From Rhodoplanes serenus (GTDB lineage Bacteria; Pseudomonadota; Alphaproteobacteria; Rhizobiales; Xanthobacteraceae), in the NCBI GenBank assembly GCA_009720755.1, contig WNKV01000006.1, forward strand, positions 186,001-250,000: a stretch of DNA of 64,000 nucleotides, read 5' to 3'. Shown here one piece after another: positions 26,703 to 36,900 of the stretch (position 1 is its first letter; each line of letters starts with the position of its first letter). Made by a program: the position numbers and the translations under genes. Under the pieces are notes generated by a model, which worked only from the letters and a program-made list of their open reading frames with translations, was not told the DNA's origin and did not search any database.

Positions 26703-27641
26703 ATGCGACCGCACGACATGGCGCTGGCGGTGCTCGCCAACGTGATTTGGGGCCTGACCTACGTGGCCTATCCGTTCGCGCTGGAGAGCTTCACGGCCTC
26801 CCAGATGGCGGTGCTGCGCTTCCTGCTGGCCTCGCTTCCGGTCCTGTTCGTGCCGCGCCCGAAGCTGCCGTGGCGATCGATCCTGGCGATCGGGGCGACG
26901 CTGTTCACCGGCCAGTTCCTGCTGCTGTTCCTGGCGCTCGCCGCCGGCCTGCCGCCCGGGCTGGCCTCGGTGACGACCCAGATGCATGCCTTCTTCGCGG
27001 TGCTGATCGCCGCCGTGGTGCTGCGCGAGCGGCCGACGCCGCGGCAGGCGGTGGGGCTGCTCGTCGCCTTCGCGGGGCTGATGCTGATCGCGCTGACGGT
27101 CGGTGCCGATCTGCCGCCGCTGGCGCTCGGCCTCGCCATGCTGGCCGCCATGAGCTGGGCGACCGGCTCGATCCTGCTGCGGCAGACGCCCGCCGGCGTC
27201 GCCATGGTGCCGCTGATGATCTGGTGCAGCCTGGTGCCGCCGATCCCCGCCTGGCTGGTGTCGCTCGCCCTCGATCCCGACCCGTCGCTGATCGCCGCGG
27301 TGGCGCGCAGCTCGGCCGCGAGCCTCGTCGCCGTCGTGTTCCTCGCCACGCTCGCCACCACGGTCGCCTTCGCGATCTGGGGTCGGCTGATGCAGCGCTA
27401 TCCGAGCGCCGCGGTGGCGCCCTTCGCGCTGCTGTCGCCGTGCACCGGCGTCGTCGCCGTGGCGCTGGTGTTCGGCGAGCGGTTCGGGCCGCTGCGCGGC
27501 GCCGGCATGGTCCTGATCCTGCTCGGCCTGGTCGTCGTGGTGGTGCCGTGGCCGGCCGTCGCGGCGCGTCTTCGTGCCGGTGCCGGGGCGGTGCCGCTAC
27601 GGCGTCGTCCGGGTTGCGGTCCGCCGTCCTCCCGGGACTGA
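26703..27641 (+). CDS. EamA/DMT superfamily permease
   Basis: A 312-residue protein with ten membrane helices in two five-helix EamA repeats. The opening LANVIWGLTYVAYPFALES is typical of the EamA motif, and RFLLASLPVLFV and LMQRYPSAAVAPFALLSPC are in family positions. Drug/metabolite transporters of this class export amino acids or small metabolites; substrate unknown. It is followed after 45 bases by a glutathione S-transferase gene. Confidence 0.88.
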   Translation: MRPHDMALAVLANVIWGLTYVAYPFALESFTASQMAVLRFLLASLPVLFVPRPKLPWRSILAIGATLFTGQFLLLFLALAAGLPPGLASVTTQMHAFFAVLIAAVVLRERPTPRQAVGLLVAFAGLMLIALTVGADLPPLALGLAMLAAMSWATGSILLRQTPAGVAMVPLMIWCSLVPPIPAWLVSLALDPDPSLIAAVARSSAASLVAVVFLATLATTVAFAIWGRLMQRYPSAAVAPFALLSPCTGVVAVALVFGERFGPLRGAGMVLILLGLVVVVVPWPAVAARLRAGAGAVPLRRRPGCGPPSSRD

Positions 27642-27686
27642 ATGGGCCGGCGGACGCGCCCTGCGTCGCCGCGCCGGAGGAGCCCG

Positions 27687-28376
27687 ATGGGACTGCATCT
27701 CGTAATCGGCAACAAGAACTACTCGTCGTGGTCGTTCCGCCCGTGGATCGCCATGACGGTGGCCGGTATCCCGTTCGAGGAGACCGTGGTGTCGCTCGAC
27801 GATCCCGACTTCAAGGCGCGGGTGGGCCAGCATTCCGGCACCGGCAAGGTGCCGGTGCTGATCGACGGCGAGGTGCGCATCTGGGAGTCGCTCGCCATTC
27901 TCGAATACGTCGCCGAGACCCATCCGGAGGCCGAGCTGTGGCCGGCCGGCCGGGCCGAGCGCGCCCACGCCCGCGCGGTCGCAACCGAGATGCATGCGGG
28001 CTTCGCGGCGTTGCGCCGGGCGCTGCCGATGAACATGGCGCGGCCGCCGGCGGCGCGCCCGCTCGGCCACGAGGTGCGGCGTGACGTCGTTCGCATCGAG
28101 GCGATCTGGCGCACCTGCCGGGCGCGCTTCGGCGAGCCCGCCGGCGGGCCGTTCCTGTTCGGCCGCTTCGGCGCCGCCGACGCCATGTATGCGCCGGTGG
28201 TGTCGCGCTTCCACACCTATGCGGTCGAGGTCGGTCCGGACGCACGCCGCTACATGGATGCCATGATGGCGCTGCCGGCCTGGCAGGCATGGACCGCGGC
28301 GGCGCTGCGCGAGCCCTGGGTGCTGCCGCACGACGAGCCGGACTGGCCCGAGGTGCCGCGTCTCGCGGCGACCTGA
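27687..28376 (+). CDS. Glutathione S-transferase family protein
   Basis: A 229-residue GST. The N-terminal thioredoxin-like domain opens HLVIGNKNYSSWSFRPWIAM, where the Ser pair near residue 13 stands in the catalytic Tyr/Ser zone. TGKVPVLIDG holds the cis-Pro, and WESLAILEYVAE supplies the Glu-Ser that bind the gamma-glutamyl group. The C-terminal helical domain has FGAADAMYAPVVSRFHTY. ATG 27687 is used because upstream codons of the same frame precede the domain. Likely cytosolic detoxification or glutathione-dependent transfer. Confidence 0.9.
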   Translation: MGLHLVIGNKNYSSWSFRPWIAMTVAGIPFEETVVSLDDPDFKARVGQHSGTGKVPVLIDGEVRIWESLAILEYVAETHPEAELWPAGRAERAHARAVATEMHAGFAALRRALPMNMARPPAARPLGHEVRRDVVRIEAIWRTCRARFGEPAGGPFLFGRFGAADAMYAPVVSRFHTYAVEVGPDARRYMDAMMALPAWQAWTAAALREPWVLPHDEPDWPEVPRLAAT

Positions 28377-28401
28377 TGGGGGAGCGGATCGCGCGGTCGG
28401 C

Positions 28402-29025
28402 TCAGCGCGGGTCCGACCGTGGCACCGTCGGCGGGCTGACGATACTGTCGTCGTCGCCGAGGCCGCCGGGCTCGTCGCGCAGGACCGCGTCGGTGGCCTC
28501 GCGCAGCCGGGTGGTCAGCTCGGCGGCTAGCGCGGCGGCGCCGATCGAGTCGCGCTCGCGCACGATCGCCCGCACGGCGTCGACATGCTGGTCGACCAGC
28601 ACCAGCGGGATGCGGCGGGCGTCGGCGGTGCGCTCGATCAGCCGGCACAGGCTGGCCGCCGCCGCGGCGGCGTCCGGGAACCCGAAGGTCGCGGCCTGCC
28701 CCTTGATGTCGTGGGCGGCGTGATGGAGCGCTTGGCGGGTCTCGGCGTCGAAGCCGCGCGCCTGCACGGCGCGGCGGGCGGCGTCGAGGCGCTCGCACTC
28801 GCTGTCCATCCAGCCGGCGAACTCGCCCGAGAGGGCCGCGAGCGCGCGCTCGGCCGCGGCGACCGGGTCGTTACCAGGGGGATCGTGGTCGTCGGCGCCG
28901 GTTCGGCGCCAGGCGTCGCGCAGCGGGTCGGGCGGCACGATCACCTCGTGATCGCGGAAGCGCGTGACCTTGGGCAGGGCGCGCTTGCCGGGCTTGCGCG
29001 GACCGTCTTTCCGGCCGGACGTCAT
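28402..29025 (-). CDS. Histidine phosphotransfer (Hpt) domain protein
   Basis: A 207-residue soluble protein. The helical segment ALHHAAHDIKGQAATFGF contains the Hpt signature HxxKG, with His105 as phosphoacceptor. The preceding 60 residues are charged and probably disordered, and the C-terminal part is another helix pair. GGAGG six bases ahead supports ATG 29025. It follows the response regulator gene by 13 bases, so the two form an operon and probably a phosphorelay pair. No sensor kinase is adjacent, so the phosphodonor must be encoded elsewhere. Confidence 0.8.
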   Translation of the reverse strand: MTSGRKDGPRKPGKRALPKVTRFRDHEVIVPPDPLRDAWRRTGADDHDPPGNDPVAAAERALAALSGEFAGWMDSECERLDAARRAVQARGFDAETRQALHHAAHDIKGQAATFGFPDAAAAAASLCRLIERTADARRIPLVLVDQHVDAVRAIVRERDSIGAAALAAELTTRLREATDAVLRDEPGGLGDDDSIVSPPTVPRSDPR

Positions 29026-29038
29026 CGTCGGCCTCCGC

Positions 29039-29587
29039 TCACTCGGTGATCTTGACGCGCTCGAACAGCGCCTGCTGCGGAATGATCTCCGCCTTGGCGG
29101 TGCCCTTGCGGCGCTCGACCCCGACATAGTTCGGGTTGACCAGACGGCGTCGGTCGGGACCGAAGAACGTCTTGGTCTTGATGAAGGGCCGCGGATTCAC
29201 CACCACGGTCAGGATGCGCTGATAGAGCGCGTTGGCCGAGATCGGCTTGACCAGGAACTCGGTGACGCCGCAGTCGCGCGCCGCCATCACGCGCTTCTTC
29301 TCCGAGTGGCCGGTCAGCATGATGATCGGCACGAACGGATTGGCGTTGGCGCCCGGCTGCCGGATCATCTGGGTCAATTCGAGCCCGTCGAAGATCGGCA
29401 TCGCCCAGTCGGTGATGACGATGTCGGGAATGTTGTGGGTGAAGGCTTCGAGCCCGGCGGCGCCGTCCTCGGCCTCGTACACCTCGCGCGACCCGAAGCC
29501 GTGCAGCAGCGTGCGCAGGATGCGGCGCATGTGCGCGTTGTCGTCGACGAGAAGAAACCGCAGCCGGTTGAAATCGATGCGGATCAT
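29039..29587 (-). CDS. CheY-like response regulator
   Basis: A 182-residue protein with a receiver domain at about 8-130: Asp15 and Asp16 in LLVDDN, phosphoacceptor Asp60 in IVITDWAMP, Thr92 in IMLTGHS and Lys114 in FLVKP. The remaining 50 residues (RPFIKTKTFFGPDRRRLVN and onward) are basic, lack a recognised DNA-binding domain, and resemble the tail of alphaproteobacterial single-domain regulators. First gene of a two-gene operon with the Hpt protein. Confidence 0.9.
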   Translation of the reverse strand: MIRIDFNRLRFLLVDDNAHMRRILRTLLHGFGSREVYEAEDGAAGLEAFTHNIPDIVITDWAMPIFDGLELTQMIRQPGANANPFVPIIMLTGHSEKKRVMAARDCGVTEFLVKPISANALYQRILTVVVNPRPFIKTKTFFGPDRRRLVNPNYVGVERRKGTAKAEIIPQQALFERVKITE

Positions 29588-29903
29588 GACAGGGGACGCA
29601 CGCCGAACAGGGACCGGACCATGCCGGATACTGGCCAGGAAGCTTTAAGGAAGGGTTGAGGTTAACCCTGTGGCCGGACGGGCGCGGCGCGGCTCATACG
29701 AGATCCGGCTGATCCATTCGGGGGGCATTCCGGAAGCCGCGAAGCGGCTGACCGGAATCCAGCCGAGAGTCCAGAGCTTGCCGCGGGATGACGTGTGTCG
29801 CTGGTTTCCGGGTTCGCGACGGAGCCTGCGCCCGGACGTCGCAAAGCGCCGATCCGGGTGCCGCGCCCCGGAACGACCGCCGACTGATCACCCGAAAACA
29901 GGA
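29588..29903. other. Gene-free stretch with degenerate palindromic repeat
   Basis: The 316 bases between the response regulator and nadK hold no supported gene. From about 29752 to 29880 the phrases ggaatccagccgagagtccag, ccgggttcgcg and gccccggaacgacc echo the repeat found in the cbb operon at 51352-51456, in a longer and degenerate form. No terminator with a T-run is visible. Confidence 0.45.
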
Positions 29904-30686
29904 TCAGTGGGTGAACTGCTCGCGCAGAATCCGCTCGTCGAGACTGTGGCCGGGGTCGAACAGCATCAGCAGGTCGATGGCGTGATCCATGCGGACATCG
30001 ACGTGCTGGACGAAGCGCACCTCGTCGTGATCGGCGACCGCCGCCACCGGCCGTTTGTCGGCCTCCAGCACCTCGATGGTGACCACCGCGGTATCGGGCA
30101 AGAGCGCGCCGCGCCAGCGCCGCGGCCGGAACGGGCTGATCGGCGTCAGCGCCAGCAGGGGCGAGCCGATCGGGATGATGGGGCCGCCGACCGACAGGTT
30201 GTAAGCGGTGGAGCCCGCCGGGGTCGCCACCATGATGCCGTCCGCGGTCAGCTCGCGCAGGCGCTGCTTGCCGTCGACCAGCACGTTCAGGCGCGCCGCC
30301 TGCCAGGCCTGGCGGAACAGCGACACCTCGTTGATGGCGCGGTGCTCGTGACCCTGGCCGTCGGCGTCGACGGTGCGCATCACCAGCGGGTGGATGATGG
30401 TCGCCTCGGCGGCGTGCAGCCGCTCCTTCAGCCCGTCCTCCCGATAGTCGTTCATCAGGAACCCGATGGTGCCGCGATGCATGCCGTAGATCGGCTTGCC
30501 CGAGCCCATCAGGACGTGCAGGGTCTTCAGCATCAGGCCGTCACCACCGAGGGCGACGATCACGTCGGCATCGGCGGGCTCGACATTGCCGTAGCGGCGG
30601 GTGAGCGTCTCCAGCGCCGCCTCGGCCTCCCGGGTCGGGCTGGCCACGAAGGCGATCCGCTCGATGTCGGCGGGCAGGCGGCTCAT
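29904..30686 (-). CDS. nadK: NAD kinase
   Basis: A 260-residue NAD(+)/NADH kinase. [15 protein letters not shown] carries the GGDG loop (residues 47-50), AINEVSLFR the NE/D substrate motif, and [18 protein letters not shown] the glycine-rich nucleotide motif. It phosphorylates NAD to NADP in the cytosol. Length is typical of alphaproteobacterial enzymes. It is divergent from cutA; the two starts are 73 bases apart. Confidence 0.95.
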   Translation of the reverse strand: MSRLPADIERIAFVASPTREAEAALETLTRRYGNVEPADADVIVALGGDGLMLKTLHVLMGSGKPIYGMHRGTIGFLMNDYREDGLKERLHAAEATIIHPLVMRTVDADGQGHEHRAINEVSLFRQAWQAARLNVLVDGKQRLRELTADGIMVATPAGSTAYNLSVGGPIIPIGSPLLALTPISPFRPRRWRGALLPDTAVVTIEVLEADKRPVAAVADHDEVRFVQHVDVRMDHAIDLLMLFDPGHSLDERILREQFTH

Positions 30687-30759
30687 TCGGCGCCTCGTGC
30701 GGCGACTCGTGAATCGGTTCGTGCCGTGTCGGCGCCGCTGCCGACGACAAGGAGTGGCG

Positions 30760-31095
30760 ATGGAACGCGCGGTCTTCGTCTATACGACCTTCCCGGGGCT
30801 TGTCGAGGCGGAGGAGGCGGGACGGCTCCTCGTCGAGCGCCGCCTCGCCGCGTGCGTCAACATTTTCCCCGGGATGGTGTCGGTCTATCGCTGGGAGGGA
30901 GCGATCGAGCGGGCCGAGGAGGTCGTGATGATCGTCAAGACCCGCGCCTCGCTCGCCGAGGGTGTGCGGGCCGCCGTCAAGGAGCGCCATCCCTACACGA
31001 CGCCGGCCATCCTGGTGCTGCCGATCGAGAGCGTCGACCAGAGCTATCTGGGCTGGCTGCTCGCCGAGACCACGGCGGACCACACAGACGACTGA
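30760..31095 (+). CDS. cutA: CutA1 divalent-ion tolerance protein
   Basis: A 111-residue CutA1-family protein with VYTTFPG at the start, [22 protein letters not shown] and [10 protein letters not shown] in the core, and [13 protein letters not shown] before the C-terminal helix. CutA forms very stable trimers and has been linked to copper tolerance and signalling, although its exact role is debated. AAGGAG ahead of ATG 30760 fixes the start; the upstream frame is noise. The cobalamin riboswitch follows about 120 bases after the stop. Confidence 0.92.
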   Translation: MERAVFVYTTFPGLVEAEEAGRLLVERRLAACVNIFPGMVSVYRWEGAIERAEEVVMIVKTRASLAEGVRAAVKERHPYTTPAILVLPIESVDQSYLGWLLAETTADHTDD

Positions 31096-31213
31096 CCCGC
31101 TCGCGACTGATCCGCTCGCCGTTACCCGCGGGGTGTGGGCGGCGTGCAACACCTCGCGAGCTAATGCGATCGGGTCGGGTCCTGCACGATTGACCTGCGG
31201 GGGCGTGCACCCG

Positions 31214-31402
31214 AAGGTGCGCTCGTGTCGGTTCTCCGCGGGCGACCGCGGGGACGAGAGAGGGAACACGGGACACGGCTGCCTGGCCGTGAAGCCGTGG
31301 CTGGACCCGCAACTGTGAGCGGCGAGCCGCATCCAAGACGGCCACTGGGAAACCGGGAAGGCCGGGTGCGGCGGGGACCCGCGAGCCAGGAGACCTGCCG
31401 AC
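31214..31402 (+). promoter_or_regulatory. Cobalamin (AdoCbl) riboswitch
   Basis: All core pieces occur in order: GGTGC near 31216, gagagagggaacacgg around 31255-31271, the kissing-loop region gaagccgtggctgg, then cccgcaactgtga at 31306-31318. These are followed by gccactggg...gggaaggc at 31341-31362 and the B12 box agccaggagacctgcc at 31384-31399. It lies about 200 bases before the TonB-dependent receptor gene, with the expression platform in between. High cobalamin would be expected to lower receptor synthesis. Confidence 0.95.
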
Positions 31403-31601
31403 ACCGTCACCCAACCGATGGGCGGGAAGCCCCATACGGAGCGGTCTTCGCAGCGGTGACATCGTGACCGGCGCGGGGACTCGATGACGTTCTTGTGTGA
31501 CCTTCGACGTACCGACGGACGGCACCGCCGCCCGATCGGTCCTTCGCGCCGGCTCATGCCCGACCATCCGCATGATCCGCATCCCGCGAAGGAACCTCGG
31601 C

Positions 31602-33698
31602 ATGTCCTGCCTCGATAGATTCGACCGCCGCGCCGCATCGGCGGCCGCCCTCTCGCTCCTGCTCGCCACCACGGCCCACGCCCAGACGGCCGACACGGCG
31701 CTGCCCGACCTCTACGTCACTGCCACCCGCCTCGATGCCGGCATCACCGGCGCCTCCACCACGGTGATCACCGCCGAGGAGATCGCCCGCTCGCCCGAGC
31801 AGACCGTGCCGGGCATCCTGTCGCGCCAGACCGGCGTGCAGGTCTCGAACATGTACGGGGGCGCTAACGGGGCGCGCTCGACCGTCGACATCCGCGGTTT
31901 CGGCGCCACCGGCATTTCCAACACGCTGGTGCTGATCAACGGCCGCCGTGTCGACGTGCCGGATCTCCAGGGCGTCGACTGGGGTTCGATCCCGCTCAAC
32001 AGCATCGAGCGCATCGAGGTGACGCGCGGCAGCTCGGGCGGCGTGCTGTACGGCGATGGCGCGGTCGGCGGCGTCATCAACATCGTGACCAAGTCGGGCG
32101 CCAAGGTGCCGCCCAGCCTGCGGGTCGAGGGTGCCTACGGCTCGTTCAACCAGAGCGAGGGCCGTGTCTCGGCGACGATGACGCGGGACGCGCACGCCCT
32201 CGCGCTGTTCGGCAACGGTGTCCAGGCGGACGGCTATCGCGACAACAGCAAGTACCGCCAGTACAACGGCGTCGCCGACTATCGCTACACGAAGGACTGG
32301 GGCGAGATCTATTTCAACACCGCGGTGAGTGACCAGCAGCTCGGCCTGCCGGGGGACCGCAGTGTCGATCCGGCGCGCGGCATCAACGAGCTGATCACCG
32401 ACCGCCGCGGCGCCAGCACGCCCTACGACTTCGCCAAGCAGCAACAGGTCACCGCCACCGGCGGCTTCCTCTACGCGCTGCGGCCCGGCACCGAGCTGAT
32501 CGTCGATGGTGGGGTGCGCCGGCGCGCCCAGCAGTACGGCTTCTTCGGCTATTGCTTCGACTTCATCACCGGCGAGGTCGACAAGGGCTGCCCGGTGCCG
32601 CAGAGCTACACCGAGACGACACTGACCACCGTCTCGTTCACGCCGCGCCTGAAGGCCGAGCTCGACCTGTTCGGCATGCCGTGGCGCTCGATGAGCGGCT
32701 TCGACTTCTACGACTCGTCCTACGAGTCGCCGCGGAGCTGGTTCAACGGCAGCCCGGCCTATCGCCAATACGATCTCACCCAGACGACGCTCGCCGGCTA
32801 TGCGATGAATACCGTGACGGTGCGGCCCGGCACCGAGGTGTCGGTCGGCGGGCGCGTCCAACGCACCTCGGTGCGGGCGAGCGACGCGATCGATCCGTCG
32901 GCGCCGTGCTCGGCCTATGGCTGCTTCATCACCCAGGCGCGGCCCTATGACGACGCCTCCTACAACACTGCCTGGCACATCGGCCTGGAGCAGCGGCTCG
33001 GCGACATGATCACGCTGTTCGGACGCGCGGCGCAGAGCTTCCGCGTGCCAAATGTGGACGAGCGCATCGCGGTGCGGCCGGGCACCGCCGACTTCGCGCT
33101 ACAGACCCAGACGTCGCGCGACATCGAGGCCGGCGTGCGGGCCCATGTCGGCATCTTCGACATGCAGTGGAGCCTGTACGACATGTATCTCGAGAACGAG
33201 ATCCATTACCGGCCCGACCTGTTCGCCAACGTCAATCTCGACCCGACCCGTCGCTACGGCAGCGAGGCGATGATGTCGGCGCGCGTCACCGACACGATTC
33301 TCCTCAAGGGCGGCGTCGCCTACACCCGCTCGGTGTTCCGCGAAGGGCCGTTCGCCGGAAACGACGTGCCGCTGGTGGCCCGCAACACGGCGAGTGCCGG
33401 CGTGGTGTGGAACATTCTCGACGAGCGCCTGGTGTTCACTGGCGACGTCCGCTTCGTCGGCTCGCGGCGCATGGACAACGACCAGGCCAACCGGCAGCCA
33501 CTGGTTCCGGCCGTGACCCTGGTCGACGTCCGGCTCGGCGGCCGGTTCGATCGCTATTTCTGGTCGGTCGCGGTCCAGAACCTGTTCGATCAGGAGTATT
33601 TCGACTACGCGGTGGCATCCACCGCGGCGCTCGGCCGCTACAACGCCTATCCGCTGGCGGGGCGCACCTTCATGGTGCGGGCCGGCGCGACGTTCTGA
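31602..33698 (+). CDS. btuB: TonB-dependent outer-membrane receptor, BtuB-like
   Basis: A 698-residue precursor with a signal peptide ending ATTAHA-Q, then DLYVTATRLD as the TonB-box region. The plug domain includes STVDIRGFG, VLINGRRVDVPDLQG, IERIEVTRGSSGGVLYGDGAVGGV and INIVTKSG. A 22-strand barrel follows, ending in an aromatic terminal strand. AAGGAA ahead of ATG 31602 and the signal peptide fix the start; the frame upstream to 31497 lies in the leader. The riboswitch makes a cobalamin or other corrinoid the probable ligand. No btuCDF genes are adjacent in the window. Confidence 0.88.
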   Translation: MSCLDRFDRRAASAAALSLLLATTAHAQTADTALPDLYVTATRLDAGITGASTTVITAEEIARSPEQTVPGILSRQTGVQVSNMYGGANGARSTVDIRGFGATGISNTLVLINGRRVDVPDLQGVDWGSIPLNSIERIEVTRGSSGGVLYGDGAVGGVINIVTKSGAKVPPSLRVEGAYGSFNQSEGRVSATMTRDAHALALFGNGVQADGYRDNSKYRQYNGVADYRYTKDWGEIYFNTAVSDQQLGLPGDRSVDPARGINELITDRRGASTPYDFAKQQQVTATGGFLYALRPGTELIVDGGVRRRAQQYGFFGYCFDFITGEVDKGCPVPQSYTETTLTTVSFTPRLKAELDLFGMPWRSMSGFDFYDSSYESPRSWFNGSPAYRQYDLTQTTLAGYAMNTVTVRPGTEVSVGGRVQRTSVRASDAIDPSAPCSAYGCFITQARPYDDASYNTAWHIGLEQRLGDMITLFGRAAQSFRVPNVDERIAVRPGTADFALQTQTSRDIEAGVRAHVGIFDMQWSLYDMYLENEIHYRPDLFANVNLDPTRRYGSEAMMSARVTDTILLKGGVAYTRSVFREGPFAGNDVPLVARNTASAGVVWNILDERLVFTGDVRFVGSRRMDNDQANRQPLVPAVTLVDVRLGGRFDRYFWSVAVQNLFDQEYFDYAVASTAALGRYNAYPLAGRTFMVRAGATF

Positions 33699-33725
33699 GC
33701 GCCACACCGCCGTGTTGTCCGGGCG

Positions 33726-33743
33726 CGCGGGCGAAAGCCCGCG
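33726..33743 (+). terminator. Stem-loop after the receptor gene (no U-tract)
   Basis: cgcgggc-gaaa-gcccgcg forms a seven-pair hairpin with a stable GNRA-type tetraloop 28 bases after the receptor stop. No T-run follows, so it may be a Rho-dependent end, an mRNA-stabilising hairpin or a repeat. Confidence 0.4.
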
Positions 33744-33958
33744 GGCCCGGAGCGCGTCCGGGCCGGCCTGACGTGACGACGTGATCAGGTCGGCCACTCA
33801 CGGCGCTTCGTGACGTTACCATGGCGGCCTGGCGCGACCGGCTGCGGCGCCCGGCCGCCGCGCCGGGACCGGCAGGGCTGCCCGAAGAGGCTGGCGCGGC
33901 GCTGCCCAACCGCTGATCGCGGCGATCGTGCCGCCATCGTCCAGCCCGGCCGGAGGGG

Positions 33959-36900
33959 CTATGCCGCGCCCTCGAGCTTGTAGCGCTCGCGCACGAGCTG
34001 GCCGACCGCCAGATTGTCGACCTTGCCGGAGCCGAGCAGCGGCAGCTTCTCGACCACCACGAACTCGGCCGGGATCAGCATCTCGGACAGGCCGCGCGAG
34101 CGCACGAAAGCCGCGAAGTCGGAACGGCCGGCGTCGCGCTGCGTCGTCACCATGATCAGCCGCTCGCCCTTGCGGGCGTCCGGAATGGTGGCGACCGCGT
34201 GCATGGCATCCGGCCACAGGTCGAAGGCGAGCGTCTCGGTCGCCGCCAGCGAGATCATCTCGCCGCCCACCTTGGCGAACCGCTTGGCCCGGCCCTTGAT
34301 GAAGATGAAGCCGTCGGCGTCGATGCTCACGATGTCGCCGGTATCGTGCCAGCCCTCCGGTGGCCGCTCGATCACGCCCGGATTCTCGACCCGCATGTAG
34401 CCGATCATGACGTTCGGGCCGCGGATGAACAGCCGCCCGCCCTCGCTGACGCCAGGGACCGGATCGAGCCGCGCCTCCATGCCGGGGAACAGCCGGCCGA
34501 CCGAGCCGAACCTGTTGAACATCGGGGTGTTGAGCGCGATGGCGGGCGCCGCCTCGGTGACCCCGTAGCCCTCCAGCACGCGCAGCCCGAACTTCTCGTT
34601 GTAGGTGCGGCGAGTGGAGTCCTTCACCGGCTCGGCGCCCGCCATCACGTAGCGCAGCGAGCGCAGGTCGTAGGCGTTGGCGGTGCGGGCGTAGCCGTTG
34701 AGGAAGGTGTCGGTGCCGAACAGCACGGTGGCGTTGGTGGCGTAGATCAGCTCCGGCACCAGCCGGTAGTGCAGCGGCGACGGATACATGTAGATCGTCA
34801 CGCCGTGCACCATCGGCAGGATGAAGCCGATCGTCAGGCCGAAGGCGTGGAACACCGGCAGCACGTTGAAGACCTTGTCGCCATAGCCGAAGTCGACCAC
34901 CGCCTTGGCCTGGGCGGCATTCGCCAGGATGTTGCTGTGGGCCAGCACGACACCCTTCGGCACGCCCTCCGAGCCGGAGGTGAACAGCACGGCCGCCGGA
35001 TCGGTGGGGGCACGCGGCACCAGCGGCTTGCGGAATTCAAGCAGGCCGCGGATCTTGTCGCGCTTGGTCACGGTCTGGCGGACGTCCTCCAGGTAGACGA
35101 TGCGATAGTCGGGCGCCAGCGCCGCGATCAGGTTGTCGAGCCGCCCCTTCTCGACGAAGGCCCGCGACGTCACCACCGTGGTCAGCTTGGCGGCCTTGCA
35201 GGCGGCCCGCACATTGGTCGGGCCGGCCGAGAAGTTGAGCATCGCCGGCACCCGGCCGGCCCACATCAGGCCGATCAGCGTGACGGCCACGCCGTTCGAG
35301 TTCGGCAGCAGCACCCCGATGGCCTCGCCGACCTCGGCGAGCGGCGCCAGCTTGCGGCCGAGCACGGCGGCGCCGATCAGCATCTTGCGATAGGTGAGGG
35401 AGCCCGACACCGGGTCCTGGAGCGCGATGCGGTTCATCCCGTGGGTATCGCCGGCCTTGATCATGGCCTGCGGGATGGTGCTGTCCAGCGGCTGGGTGCG
35501 GTAGATCAGGTCCGACATCACCTGGTAGAGCGCCGCGCCAGCGGCGACGCGCCGCTTCTTGCCGCGCAGCTCCGGATCGACCGTGATGCGCACCGGCTCC
35601 AGGATCTCGAGCGAGATCTTGGGGAACAGGCGGCGGCGCACCTGATGGCTCTTGAGCCGCGAGAACGGCGTCTGCTCCAGCCCCTTGATGCGCACCGGCA
35701 GCACCATGGCGCCGGACTTGTCGGCGATCAGCCCGGCACCGTCGTAGATCTTCATCAGGCTGCCGGTGACGGTGATGCGGCCTTCCGGGAAGATGATCAG
35801 GCTCTCGCCGTCCTGCACGGCGCGGATGAGCTGGCGGGTGCCCCACGGGTTGGTCGGGTCGATCGGCATCGCCCGGGTGAAGCGCAGGAACGGCTTCACC
35901 CACCAGCGCTCGGCGATGTGGCAGTCGATGGCGAAGACCGGGTCCTTGGGCAGGATCGACAGCGCGAACGGCGCGTCTAGGAAGCTCACATGGTTGAGCG
36001 CCATGATGGCGTTCGGCCCGGCCTTCTCGACGTTCTCCAGGCCGCGCACCTCGGCACGAAAGATGGCGCGCGCCACGGTGGAGAGGAAGTCGCGCACCGG
36101 GTTGGTCGGCAGCGTCTTGAAGATCACCCAGCCGACCACCAGGTTGGCGAGCCCGAGCAGCATGAACAGCACGGCCGGCGTCAGGCCGGCGAGCTGGAGC
36201 ACCGCGACGAACAGGCCGGCCGCCACCATGAAGGCGGCGTTGAGCACGTTGTTGGCGGCGATCACCCGGGCGCGGTGGTCGGGGCCGGCCCAGGCCTGCA
36301 TGGCCGAGAAGGCCGGCACGATGAAGAGGCCGCCGGCGACCGCCATGCCGAACAGGTCGAAGCCGACATGCAGGCCGCGGGCGGAGCCGAGCACCTCGGA
36401 GATGCCGCGGCCCGTCACCGTGCTGGCGACGCCCGACATCCACCAGCCGAGATCGATGCAGAGAATGCCGAGCAGGCCGGCGCCGAGCACGGTGGGCAGC
36501 AGCACGATGCGGCCGGAGGCGAGCCAGGCGGCGAGCGCCGAGCCGGCCGCGATGCCGATGGAGAACACCGCGAGATAGACGGTGATCACCTCCTCGGCGG
36601 CGCCGAGCGTCGACTTGATCAGCGGCGGCATCAGCGACAGCGCGATGGCGCCGGTGAGCCAGAACCAGCTCACCACCAGGGCCGACCACCACAGGCGGCG
36701 GTCGGCCTTCAGCTCGCCGAGGAGGCGCGCGGTCGAGCGCACGATGTTGGGATCGAGGCGCAGGTTCGGGGCGCCCTGGCCGGTCCGCGGGATCAGCAGG
36801 GCCGAGAGCCAGCACAAGAGCGCCACCACCATCATCAGCCCCGCGAAGGAGGCCGGATCGCCGCCGTCCTTGGCGGCGAGCCCGCCCACGATGGTGCCGA

